A stretch of DNA of 64,000 nt, taken from contig JASANG010003554.1 in NCBI GenBank assembly GCA_030248215.1, positions 56,719-120,718 of the forward strand. The letters run 5' to 3'. The DNA is from Enoplolaimus lenunculus. Lineage: Eukaryota; Nematoda; Enoplea; Enoplida; Thoracostomopsidae. This document shows, piece by piece, positions 45,930 to 59,400 of this stretch; the first letter of the stretch is position 1; the number at the start of each line of letters is the position of its first letter. The notes beneath the pieces are model-generated. The model was not told where the DNA came from and did not search any database. It was given only the letters and a program-made list of their open reading frames with translations. The translations under genes were made by a program, and so were the position numbers.

Positions 45930-46065
45930 CGCTGCCTCATATCGCTTGTTGCGGTACAGATCTATGTTATTTTGGTGAGTACCAAACAACGTCAAAATGT
46001 TAAATGAGGGTTTGTAATCAAAGCAATGGAACCACTTCTCTTGATTTTTCCTGCCTCCTTTACAT
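45930..46065 (-). CDS. Isolated exon-like segment, unrecognised
   Basis: Minus strand: acceptor CCCTTATAG, 136-bp open frame, donor GTAAGA; phase 2 in and phase 0 out. The peptide contains KWFHCFDYKPSFNILTLFG and ends LYRNKRYEAA, with aromatic residues typical of a folded domain. The family is not recognised; partner exons were not found in either direction. Confidence 0.4.
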
Positions 46066-47239
46066 CTATAAGGGTTAAAATTTTGATCCACGTGTTGGTT
46101 AATAACGGCAACAGTAATATTTAAGTGCAATACACCGTAAGCGATATATTACATTGAGTACACTGGTTGAACAAAACCATTTTTCATCAAAGTTTAATGC
46201 ACACAATAGTCTCTTTCTTGCCAGTTTGCTACGAACTTCGTTTATCTTAGGTTTGTGTTTTACAATTGTTAATATTAAAAGACCAGTAGTTTTTTATTTC
46301 ATCATGTCTATTTTGCTGTTTGTTTAAAATACGGATGCAAACATTTTCCTGGTTCAATGGCGACCTGGGTCGATTTTAGCAAGTGCGGGATTCCATAAAC
46401 TAATATTCGTAAAGCCTCCATATAAGGCAAACAGAAATTTTACAGAAGTTTGATTTCAACCTTTGTGTTCATGTGCACGCTCAGGAGTTGGTAGGAAGCA
46501 CTATCGGTAACGATGATATACATACGTGGTGCATACGAATGAAAGCTTGAGCAGCTACCGAATCAAACGTGAAAAACTACGTCCAAGCGTATGTACACAT
46601 GCACTGTACTCCTGTTTGCCTTGTTTTTCTTTGGGGGTGGTTCGGAAATAGGACCCTTTTGGTTTTCCTTGGTTCGGTTCGGCAAACCGTTTTTCAAGCT
46701 TACCTTGGTTCGGTTCGCTAAAATGTTTTTCAGAGTTTTTCCATGATTCAGCTCAACAATAGTTGGCTAGGTAAAACTTTTACCAAGCGACTGTTGATTC
46801 GGTTCTATAAAAGTTTTTTGCCGAGTTTTTTTCTTGGTTCGGTACGGTAAATGTTTATTCTAGGCCATGAATTAAAGCCAAAGCGGCCATATTTAGTTAA
46901 GTATTTAAAATTTTTAAGTAATATATAATTTTCACAGAAAAACATTTTAAATACGCTGCTGTGGCCGAAAATTTTCCAGTTTTTAACTCTCCGTATGTAC
47001 TTACGATCAACCTCGACAAACATTGCACATAGAACTTAGGAGCGGGCGCTATTACTCTTCCATGTACACATCATAGGTCAATCTGCTATTCAGGCTAATT
47101 ACTAATTAGCCTAGGTCAATCTGTTATTTTGCGTAATACCAGTTTTTCCTAGCCTAAATTGCTATTGAACTTATAGACCAATCAGATTTGATTATTTGGG
47201 CAAACACAGTACCGTTAACCAAACAGCGTTGGTTTTAGA

Positions 47240-47305
47240 TCACACACACAGACACACACACATATATCTATATATATATATATATACATATATATTTATA
47301 TATAT
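47240..47305. repeat. CA/TA microsatellite
   Basis: CACACACACAGACACACACA followed by a run of TATA dinucleotides, about 105 bp upstream of the first recognised ADAMTS exon. Confidence 0.9.
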
Positions 47306-47411
47306 TGAGCTTTGTAAAATTCTAGATATTTTCAGGATCATAGATTAAGCAGTAACATATTTGCCGTGATTACTTGATCTTTGATTTTTCCGTTATAAAT
47401 ATTGCTTTTAG

Positions 47412-47493
47412 ATGACAACGGTGTATGCTTTAATCGATTCCGGTTACCAAGATCGCTTCAAAGAACTAAAACCCGGTGATATTAATTATAACG
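47412..47493 (+). CDS. ADAMTS exon: prodomain start
   Basis: Acceptor TGCTTTTAG ends at 47411, donor GTACGT at 47494; phase 0 to phase 1. It begins [19 protein letters not shown], with no hydrophobic leader. The other two frames contain stops. Whether its ATG is the real start cannot be decided. Confidence 0.6.
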
Positions 47494-50400
47494 GTACGTT
47501 GAAATAGTAACATTTGATATGTTTGATTGGGTTTTGCTTTTAAATGAAATAAATTAATCTCAAGCAGACAAGCGAATACATACGAGGTTTTATCGCTCGT
47601 AGTTTTTTGACGGAATGATAATCAATGGACAGATTTACGACAAACAATACTCTCACTCTCTATGTTCACTCGCTAAAACATTCACAATATCTTTAAACTT
47701 TTACCGCATTAATTTATACAATTTCAACTAAATTGTATTTGTCAAGCTCAGGATCAAGCAAGGCTCGATGGGATGCGAGACGTTATAATTAGCATCACTC
47801 GGTAACAGGAGCTTGACACTCAAACCCGTGCGAGCTCTCACGTCTTGTGAATAATTTGTTTTGAGCATATGCTATTGTTATAGTTTGTACATTTTGTACT
47901 TAACAGTATTTTGTTTTTAGAACGTTTTTATACTGTTTTATATATAAAACCGTATGCGGGAAAGCAAATAGCTGACATACACTCTTCGAATTGAAATCCT
48001 TGACCATGCACCTTGATTGTATATTAAATAATCCTCAAATAAATTGCAATCCGTATTCTGTTGAAAAGTTTGTTGTGAATAGCAATTAATTTAGGTCGCA
48101 ATCAACTCATATTTGATCCGATTGTTGAATATACTGCCGATAATTTTCGTCTGAACGGATTTCGGTTACCTAAAATTCCGAATGAACCAGGACTCGACCG
48201 ACTGCATCTTCAGTTTCGACCTGTGTCGTAAGTTTCGGCAGCTTATCAAAAAAATTATGCTTTAAAGCTTAAGCTCTATAACATTCCCACGCAACGACGG
48301 TACGCCTCTGTAATGAACCGTGTTAAAGTGTTCATGTCTGGCACTTATTAGGCAAATGTGAGAGCAAATTTAAATTTTTGAATTAATTATATAAGACAAC
48401 AATCCCTAGCAAAATTTGTTTATATTTTGCTTTGTATAATGTGATTGATTACCAGCATTAAGCTGGCATGGGTAGTTTGCTAGAAATGTTTAAAGATTTC
48501 GCGATACCGTTTTGCTAAACTTAGAATTACATATTGTTCTGGCTTCTGGATTTTCATAGCGATTTAATTAATAATTTCTCTAAGTCTATTGTTCGAAACA
48601 GCCAAAACGATATTTAGAATAATTTAAGTCCTCTTATAATGTTATATTCGGCTCTTCGGGACTTTCCCTGAAACAGGTTTAAAAAAGTTTCATATTTTAG
48701 CTTAAATAAGGCTTTAGGATTAGGCTTAAAGTAGGCTTAAGTTGACATTCAATGCAGTTAAAACGTTCAATTATTTTTCAGACATTCGATATTCCATCCG
48801 AATCTACCAACAATCATACGAGGTCACAATTACAGTCAGCTTCTGCTTGGCGTAAAGCAACGCGAAACTAGTGATCCACCTTTGTCGCAAACTAAATCCG
48901 ATAACATTGGCTGCCATTTTGAACACATTTCTCAAAATATTACCGCAACTATCTCAAACTGTAATAATGGCTCGTTGGTAAGCAGAGTATGCTTGTTTTC
49001 CACACCGATTTCTGAGGGCGTAGCTTAGATTTTGAAAAGGATGAAAAAGTTTTAGCCACCTAGAAAATTTTCAACCTTGCATGTAATAGTCATAAGACCG
49101 TAGCCAGCTCACATTGCAAGGGCAGCTAAATATTATTCAAAATTGGCATACAAGGGTTTTTGATGATGTAAAAGTAAGGTTGAAAATTTTCTGGGGGGGG
49201 GGAGGAAGCAAAAATCTTCCGGGCTGCTGAACTGCCCTGGCCTCTCTTCGGCTACGGACTCGGTCAGCAGTATATATTCAAGGATATATCATCTCCCGAA
49301 GTGTCTAGATATAAGAACAAAGCATAATTTTGCTTAATTTGGTATAACTTTTGGGTTTCTTTTTCGAATGGGAATGAGAAGTTTGTTATCAGCTGAAAAA
49401 TCTTTTAAAGCAAAATGCACAAAAATTACACAGGGATACTCGTAGCCGGACCTTAACCTTGATCTGACTTTACCTGTAATGGAGGTTGTTTTAGTAGCAA
49501 AATATTTTTGATTATTGAACCAATGCTAAAACCGGTGCACGACAAAACTTTACGTCTGTGGCTAAAAAGCACTTTAGCGAATTGCTCCCTCAATTTCAAC
49601 GGAGGTTCAAAATAATATACACCCTGAACAGCAAATATTGAATATGCACGTTATATAACGTGCACCAGAATGTGGAATGGTAGTGATCAAACCCACCCGC
49701 AAACACGAAAATGGTAACAGGCCCATAGCCAGCCAACCTTGTTGCGGGCTGTAGAAAATTGTTTAGGAGTGGCATATAAGGGTTTTGGATGGCTTACAAT
49801 CGAGCTTGAAACATTTTTACGGGGCCCAAACTTTTTGTTGTGGTCAGCTGAGCCCTGCTGCCACCACTCTTCGTACGGACCAGAATACTAGTTCGTGAGA
49901 TTGATAGAAAAACCGTTACGATATAGGACATGACTCGGAGGCGTAGCCAGGGGTGCCAAAGGGGCCATGCCCCCAATGGTTTTGGAAAAATTTCATTTTT
50001 GAATGAATTGAAATTATGATATCATGTGCGTTTCATCCCAACACACAAGTTGCTAACAAATTTTCTGAGGGAAAAAATTGTAAGATAGGGACCTTATCAT
50101 TTTTTACACAAAATTTTCTGACAGGGTGCATACGCCACCCTCGACCCCACTGAATATGCTAGTTTTAGTGTACCCCAAAACGAAAATCTTGGCAGCACTC
50201 ATTATTGGCAGTGCCTTGCTCACAAATTTAATTGCTTTATTTTGTTGTATTTTTAATATCAGGAAGGCATCATAATTATAAACAACAATTTGCATATCAT
50301 TGCACCGGCACCGCAAAACCCTGCTTCATTAATACAAGATACGACATATCTATCTTCAAAGCCACATGTTTTGTATAAACGTGATTTGGATCGCGAGATG

Positions 50401-53400
50401 TATTCACTCGAACCATTGTTAACAAACAGTGAAACGTTTTGCGGAAGCGGTAAGCGTCGGAGCCAAGAGCTGTGAACCCAAGGGCAAAAACGAATGTTCT
50501 AATAACGCAGTGAAATCGGCTGTTGAACACTTTCCCCTCACATGTTTAGGGTTAGACTCCGGCTTAGGGTTAGGTTGGGAAAAATGTATCTAAACCCAAA
50601 CCAATGCCTTTCTCTAAACTTTCACCTATAAGACTAAGCCTAGGCCTTAACCTTAAATATGTTTAGGAAAGTGTACAAAAGCTGCAAAATCGTTTAGAAA
50701 TATGACATTTCTTGTCATTTTTATAAATTTTGACAGTTAATGAGTTTTAGACCGCAAACGGATCAAATTCTAATTTTTAAGGTTAAAATTATTAACAGTT
50801 GATTTCCAGGCAAACAGCTACAATGTACATAGTTTTCTCAGATTGTTAGCAAGTCTTTTGCACTCAAGTGTAAAAATGCGCGTTGTGAAAACATATGCTA
50901 ATGCTATATACCTCAATCCTTCAATCCGCAAAAATTTTGTCGGAAATGTAGTCGAAGTTCGATTTGTTTATCGGAACCGGAATTAAAAGCGGAACCGTAT
51001 TTTGAATTTATATTTCTTGTTGACAATGTTTAAATGGTTATAAATTGTACAAAGATAAATGAAATTCCGTGTCACGTTTCGTGTAACCAATATTATAAAG
51101 CTTTGTGTTTTAGCGGAAATTGTACAAAGATAAATGAAATTCCGTGTCACGTTTCGTGTAACCAATATTATAAAGCTTTGTGTTTTAGCGGATTCAACCT
51201 ATGACAATGGGATAATTGGATACGGTCTTGGCCTTGATGACCCAAACGGGCATGAAGAATTTGTTCCACGCTCACGTGCATCAAAATATAACAATGATCT
51301 TGTAGTTGAGCTGGGAGTGTTTGTTGATCAAAAGTTGTGGCAGAAATATCGGAGCAAACATGGCGGTGATGCTGTATCGTATTTGCATGACTTCATCGCA
51401 ACTGTTTTTAATAATGTAAATATTTTCTGCCAATAAATTTTTTCAGTACCAACGGGCCCGTACCTGAGGGGGCCAGGGGGCGCTCTGCCCCCATTCGAAG
51501 AATTTTAGTCAAACTAGAAATTTTTCAACCTAAGTCACCGAACAACCTTGCATGCCCCTCCTGAAAAATGATTAGTCCCCTAGCATGGTGAGTTGGCTAT
51601 TCAGTATTTAGGCAAGAGTATGCAACTGGCAACTGAACTACAAGTGCATGATGCAAAATGTACCAGCATACGTTGTCTTTTCGGCTTACCCTATTCCCTT
51701 GAACATAGCAAATTCATGTTTTGGCTATTTCAAACACGAATTTTTGAGCGATTCAGGAGTATTATGTCTGAAATTCAACTTTAAGTGGTGTAAGAGTATT
51801 GAAATTTGAAGATATTTTTATGTATAGAATATTAAGATGCCCGCCCCTTAATGTAACAATGGTGACAATCAATTTGTTTCTTTTATTGTATATTGCAATT
51901 TGTAAACGGATGACTGAAATTTTTTGCATCTGACATAAGTGTTTGTTGAGGGCGCCTGTGCCCTGTAGATAGTTCACATATATCAATATCTTCGGCTTGT
52001 GTACACTTCTCTTTGGAGTTATGGTTAAGGGATAACCTCAAGATTTTTTTATGTAAACATGTAAACAAAGTTTTTTGTTTAGGGTTAGACATAACTAAGC
52101 TCAGACCTGTAGCTCATCGTTCTGGGGGGCTAAAAAATTTTCACGAAAGGCAAACTGTGTTTTCAATGACTTATTACAAGCAAAGTAGAAAATTTTCTAG
52201 GGAGGGTGCCAAAATTTTTTCTGGACTAAAAGCCTTTCATGACAAGAATGGTTCGCGCGATATATTGCCTGACTACTAAAAGCGATTTTTCCCAATAGAT
52301 TTATGGTTTGAATTGCTCTGCTTACAAATAAATCATTTTTTATGTTTAGATTCAAATCATGTTTCATCATCAAACTCTACAAGAACGTATCAAATTTAAA
52401 ATTGTTCGTGTCGAAATTTTGCATAGTCAGCCGGTTAGTTTAAATTTTTTTCAATTTTTTTTGCAGATAACAAAACAAAATCCATTTAAGTGTTGGAGTG
52501 AACCTCGATATTGCTATAAAGTATCCGTTAAACGATAAATTAGCATAAGTTTTAGTGTTTTTTTCGTAGCCGACAGATCATCGAACACAAAGCAGACAAG
52601 GGCGTAGCCACAGTTGAATTTCGGTACAACCTTATTTGAATTTTTTCAAACGAGTATGCATAGCGAGCGAGAAAGTGTTTCGACTCTACGATCTTGCAAG
52701 TGTACAGCAAACAAACGTGCGTTTTTGTCGCCTTTTGAAAACTTTTCGAAATGGCATATTTTACGTATCTCCCATAGTATACGTCCCTGAAACCTAATGA
52801 AATGTCAATGTATTGAAACTTTTGGTATGAATTCAATTGTTTAAAATTTTATGCAGTTCTTTATAACACTAAATAATGCATACATACCTCTGGGTTTATT
52901 TTCGTAGGTTCTTATTCACAGATTACTGTAGAATATGTTCTCATTTTATACATGTTCCATCATTTTACCGTTCGTTTAACCTTATTCGTTTGAACCAGGC
53001 GCGTAGCCAAAAGGGGCGGTGACCTAAGGGGTGGTATGAACCAAGAAGCATTTTGTGGCCTTTGCATTTGTATTTGATACTAAAAGTTATGCGTAGTTTC
53101 TTGTTCGCATGCATTGTTTGATAGTTGTACACCAAAAGTAAATGCAAATGTTGAGGATTAACAGATCGAATAACCCATTCAATACCACAGAAAATTGTCA
53201 ATTTTTATTCGGTCACATCAAAACTTTCTCCTGGTCGTTTCAACTCATTATCTGCGTAGTTTTTAGTAAAAATTCATCCATTAATACCAACTTCATTTTT
53301 TTCAAAGAAACTTTTAAAAATTCATTATCGCAGCTGTAAACCAACTGAACGGATATTCTTGAAATACTTTTCAAAAATGCTTCCTATTTCGTTATCCGTC

Positions 53401-56400
53401 GCAAAATTGAATAATATCACATTTATAACTACAAGCGAATAGTAGTTACGCTGGAAAGATAATTCATTAAGGTCGAACGAATATGAAAGGTCCAGCATAT
53501 ATAAAAGCCGCTAATACTTAAAATATTTCCGATATCATTTTCAGTACGAAATAAGCGATTCAGTTCATGGTTACGGAAATGCACAAGCATATCTGGATCA
53601 GTTTTGTTCGTATCAACAGACGTTTCGGAATGCGTTTGATCATGCCTTTATGCTCACTGGGTAATTTTTGTGGTCTTTGTGTTTGCAATTGTGAAAATAT
53701 GAGTTAACGGCTCATGCTAAAAAGTGTTAAAAATTTATACTCTAGCACAGAACATTAAGCACGCGAAGATTATTTCGGTATGGCATATGATATATTCTGC
53801 TATAAAATAACAAAACATCAACAGCTGCTAACGGAGTTGCTGAAAAATGCTGTTCTTTTGCTATTAGTTTAAATACTGTCTTCCACAACTTTGTATCTGC
53901 AAATTTTTACTAGATTTTAGTTTTAATTTCGTTGTAATTCTGCAAAAAATGTTGTATTTTCTTTTATGAGACTTACACCAGTATTTTTAATTGACTTTAT
54001 TCTGAGCGATTTATAAGTTTTTCGTTCCCAGTTCTTTATCTACCAAGTGGAGTCGCGGTGAGACTCAAATTTAGCCAACGGTCACTTTGAACAGTTACCT
54101 GGTGAACGCATGACCGTTCTGAGTTTGCATTGAACTGAAATATTTAACCTAATTTTTAGCTTTGATCTTCACCGTGGATCGAATAGCGCTATAAGCGGTA
54201 AGATTTTTAATGCTGTTAACATCGGTGTTACGTTTTGTTTTGCTGATTTTGGAAATCAGTACTGTGCTATTTTCCAATTGAAAAAATGCAATTTGAAACA
54301 TATCTTATACGTTTAAAAGTGGGATATACTGCGCATGACAGAAGCACTTCTATTCAACAAAGCACTGCTGGTCCTTTGGTAGTTAACGTCTAAAGTGAAT
54401 GCATGCTGTTAAACAATAACTCTACATAATTAGCTCGACATCGACCATAACGGGGAGCTATACACTGCAAAAAAATGGTGAGTCAAATTGACTCTCTCCG
54501 AAATAGGCTTTTCCGGACTACACAAACTGAGTCAAAATTCGGCTCCGCCAGAGTCAAATTCGACTGAAGGCCGCACAGTCGAAATTTAGCGCAAAATTCG
54601 CTCAATAGAATTTGTTAGATTATCACAGGCGCCGTCAAAATATTGGGCTGGTGTGTCTATGTAGGGTGCAGTGTAGAGAACATTTGTGATACAAATTTGT
54701 CAGTTATTGAACATTTTTTGCTGTATAGCTTTATAAAAACACTTGAATCCATTTAATCAAATACAGCTGCACACTGTTTGTATATGCACACCCATGCTCG
54801 TTAGCGGGACCGTCGCGAAAGCGGGCATGGGGCTCATCCCTCCTGGAAACATTTTAGGTCCCAAAAAAACTATCACCCTTGCTTGTAACTCAACAATATT
54901 CCTTGTATGCCCCGCATGATAAAATTTTTTGGCCTTTCTTAGCATGGTGAGCCGGCTTCACGCGTACTCATTAGGTATTTGTTAAGCAGTGAATATCGTT
55001 TCAGGAATCGCTAAACTGCACGGAATGTGTTCAAATTGGGGCAGCTGTACGCTTGCAGAAGGACTAGACTTTGTGACGGCATTCATTGGGGCTCATGAAA
55101 TTGGACATACGTGAGTATGGCGATATTAGTAACCGTATTTGTGAGATTATTAGCTACAAACATTGTTTGTCGTTTTCCACTAATATTATTTCGAGTTTAA
55201 ATTATGTATATTCAATGTTTTAAATAGTGTCAATGTGAAAAGAAGCGAAAGCAGATGTAAAATCATTATTTTAGCAAGATTGAAATAGCCATTGTTGCTC
55301 TTACACACTTTCCTCCGGCTGAGGCTCCGGTTTAAGTAAAACCTTAGACAAAGGTTTATGCATAGGCTTGCGCTTACGTGAGCTTGTTGTAAAACCTAAG
55401 GCTAGGTCTGAGCCTAAGCCTGTTGGTGGAAAGTGCACAAGAGCTGGATTATTATTGACAAGCATCGTAATGACAAGGTAGTGTGCAAAGCCGTCATGAA
55501 TAATACATAATATGCCAATGTTACAAATGGTTCTGATATTAAAAAAATTGTTTCAGAGTTGGAATGGTCCATGATGAAAGTGGTGGCTGTGGCAGTAGCA
55601 GTATCATGTCAGGCTCATTAGGTCCAGGCAAAGTCACGTGGTCGTCGTGTAGCTCACGCTCGCTTCAATCATTTCTCAATCGGCTTGAGTAAGTTTTAAA
55701 ATATGTGTGTAATCCAAATGCTCTTGGCACTTTTGGAGTTTCTCTCAACACTACACAAATGTGGTACGAAACTAACAACCGTAGCTCAAGCAAACGAAAA
55801 AATATTGTGCTATTTGTTCTTAAGGGCAAATTGATGCACAACTCAGATATCCGCATTTTGAAAAGGCACTAAGCATGATGAGGAGATAAGGCTTTTGTGA
55901 GGCTGGTAGCCTCCTGAATGTGCGTTTATTTATTCAGTCGAAGAGAAACTGACTAAATACGCAAAACAACACAACACAATGCATTAAAGTCCTTTGACGC
56001 GGTATGGAAGAGTAGAATGTGAACACTGAGTTACCTAAGCCTAAAATTTATGCCTAGAGTTAAGCTAAATATGCGCCGATGGGAAATTATTAGAGTGTAC
56101 CTAGAACTCATCGGCATCAGTTTTTAATCAGCCGTTGTAGAACAAAGCGATTAAATACGCCAAATAATACAACACCTTAATTTCTTTATAGACAATGTGT
56201 ATACAAGTGTGGGCCAATGTAAAGAACAGGGGCGGAACTCTATTAGATTTTATCTTGAACTCAGCTGCAACGTTTTAATTTAGCCGCCTTAAAAAAATTT
56301 TTAATTCGGAGTAGAAGTTTGTTAATTAAGCCGGCGTAGAAATCGTTTACTTCAGTTGCCGTCGAGATTTTTTTAATTTAGCCGCCGTAGAAATAACTGT

Positions 56401-59400
56401 TTACGCGAAACAACAAAACACGAAGTATTAACAATCGACATTAGTCAGCTTCCAGGTCAACAGTTTTCTGGCGACCAACAGTGTGCTTTGATGCATGGCG
56501 AAGGATACGAAATGGTACGGTATAAATTTTTTTAGCCGGATACGGATAGTCTGTTTTTCACAAACAAAGAACATATGTTTAATATGTTTAAAGTTGGTTG
56601 TTTTTAAATTTAGTGTTAAACCTACTGATTATAGTTAAGTGTCATCAGATCTTTTATCCTTGAGTACTTTGTTGTGGTCAAAGAGACCGTATTTGTTGCA
56701 TTGCCACTAAAATTCGGAACCCGAAACACAAAAGACGCTAACTGTCGTAGTGTCCGTGTAGACCCTTTTCGTTAAATGGTGGAACGTATTTAAGAAATAA
56801 TTAAAATTTTTGTTTAAGTTTACTTACAAAATATTATTATTGATGGTAGCGCTATACTTTTTTACAATTTTAATATCGTCTGCAGACCCGTCAACGTCAA
56901 CCACACTTGTAACTCATCCAATACTGTTGCATGTCTCCGCAAAAAAATTTATATTTACACCCTTCATGGCCTGAGGGGAGTCTGAAGAACCTCAGGTGTA
57001 GATTTTTAACTGTTACGAGCGACTAAGCAGATAAAGCTGTGATTTCTTGAGAATTAGTTTCTGACCACAAAATACTGTCTGAACTTATAATAATCTTTGT
57101 CTTGGTACACGTATTGACGTATACAGCAAAGAGTCTCAGGTCGCCGTTCCGATCGCAGAAGGTGCAAATCGTTACTGAGCTAACATGTCACACACACGTC
57201 CGCTAAATTTGTAATGTAAAGAACATGGCGCAGTAGTAGTATGAGCGTATTCCTAAGGTTAAGTCTATTAAGCGTCAGAACAAGCATATTCCTAAGAAGC
57301 ATAGGAATTTGCATATTCCTAAGCATCAGCCTAACCCTAAAGCAAAAAAAATTGTTCTAAATCTTAAGCTTACGCGTTAGCAGCCACATTACAACCTTGG
57401 TATACACATGTGCCTTTGTCGTATAGTTTAAAAGGGTGTATTTACTGTATACAAAACAATGACTCGTCTCGACATTTTTAAACTGTCAGACTCCATTACC
57501 GGTTGTATTTCGCAGGATCAAGTAATATTTGTTGCAAAATGTATCTTGTGGTGTAATCTATCTTTAAGAAATAGAGAAAAGTCGGTCTATTTTTCGAAGT
57601 GGGAGCTTTGGACCGCTTTGAGGGCTCAACTTTAAATCGTAGGGATAATTAGCAAGTTTTCCGATTGGAACGTGGTATAAAAATATCAGACTTCTGAGGG
57701 TTAAACCCCCAAAGCATGGTGACCAGGCTATAGAACCGGCCTTTCGGTCTCGTCCGGTGCTGCTGCAGTACGGTGTTGGATGGCATCGTAAATATTTAAA
57801 TTGCTATACATAATTTGTGTTGAAGGACGCGCTGTATAGCACTAGTATAATGGTATTCGTAGAATTTTGCTGTTCGTTTTATTGTGCCTTTGTGGTAGCT
57901 GCCGGAAAGCGGCTGGTGAGAACCGCCAAATATGAGCAAAAAGTACAACTAAGCTCTTTTGAGTCCAATGGTTAAAATTGTTTGCTAAAACAACAAAATT
58001 CGCAACTGAGAGGCTTAAGTTTATAGGCCTATGCTCAGGATTAGACTTGCGTTTTAAGGCGTAGGAGTAGGCGTGTGCTTGCGTAAGCATAGTCTTTTGC
58101 AGGCAGGTGCCTATAGTCAACAACCGAAACATTTAAGGTTGAACGCAACGGGGATTCTGTATGCCGGATGATGTGGTGCCGTAAATCGGGCTATGGTCGA
58201 CTGATAACGTCACATCCAGCGCTTGAGGGCACTCACTGTTCAACAGCTCGATGGTGCATCGGAGGTCAATGTGTGTCGTGGAATACTCGAACCAAAGTTG
58301 AAGGATCTGTTCCTCCCAGAGAAACGTCGGTGCCTAAATTTATTTCTCCAATATCACCGCCACATGTGAGTGCGTGAATTAAATTTGTCACAAACGTTTA
58401 CAGTCGGGTTTATGTATACGCAGACATTTACTGAATGTCTGTTTCCCATTCGTTTTCGTTATAGGATTCCCCGAAACTTTCGTTATTTTTATGCTTAAAA
58501 TTAGTTATCAATCATGTGTATATCTCAAAAATTTTCCTTCATCCACTATTGTTCGAGCACTAGTTGTCTGATCGTAAAATTTTCTCAGCGTTCAACTCAA
58601 CGTCGCCAGCTGCTATATCTGTTATAATTTTAGGTTGTTCACGGCGACTGGTCAGCATGGACCCACCCCACGTGTGGCCAGTGTCCTTCATGTCCTGAAG
58701 TCGATAGTGGAGTAGCGGTACATGTGACACAACGGTATTGCAACAGTCCTGCTCCGATAAATGGCGGAAGACAATGCGAAGGTTAGCGTTTGATTCTGTA
58801 TCGAGATAAATTTATAGTCATCTGTGTCTCAGTTTGGCTATAACTGCTAGAAAAGTTTTAGTCACCTTATGGATCATGTGAGACGTTCGCCCGACCGCTC
58901 TTTCTAAAATTCCTTTGTTTTCACTGTTTGATCAGTTTAATTTAGTGAAATTTACTATTAAAAATGTAGTGATGTAGGTGAAAATTTTCAGAATGGGCTA
59001 ACAACTTTATTCCCGGAATGTGCGACGAACTCTGCTTAAGTTTGACCAACTGTCATTAACTTGTAGACAATTCATTGTCTCCAATGTATTTTGGTTACGA
59101 ATCATTTTTTATATTTTTTCTATAACACATGTTTGGGCTCTTGTATAGTTTCGCCCACATTTGCGCTTAGCTTTAGGCTAAAACAAACACTTACGGAACG
59201 GCTTACCTATGTCTTAGCATAAGGTTTTGTCTAAGCGTTTCGCCACTAAACATAAGTCTAAGCCTATGCCAAGCAAGCTTTAACATTAAATGCTAGCGAA
59301 AAAGGAATGTGTACAAAAGTTTGTGCTTGGATGCGACAACAACCTTGACCATAAGACGCATACATAGCAGTATCCAACTTTGCCAATTGTAAATATTGGG

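Larger units (their letters stand above)
27672..47411. other. Long repeat-rich region with isolated exon-like segments
   Basis: No complete gene was resolved. Contents: MITEs at 27767-28103, 30785-31156, 31723-32123 and 38095-38535; TTAGGC-type arrays at about 28620-28720, 31195-31270, 32815-32850 and 39370-39470; a retropepsin-like remnant (39817-39971); TTCGGTTCGG-rich text (46640-46860); a CA/TA microsatellite (47240-47305); and exon-like segments at 30471-30615, 33308-33513, 35335-35696, 37648-37733 and 45930-46065. Stretches such as 33520-35330 and 41600-45900 show nothing I can support. Confidence 0.5.
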
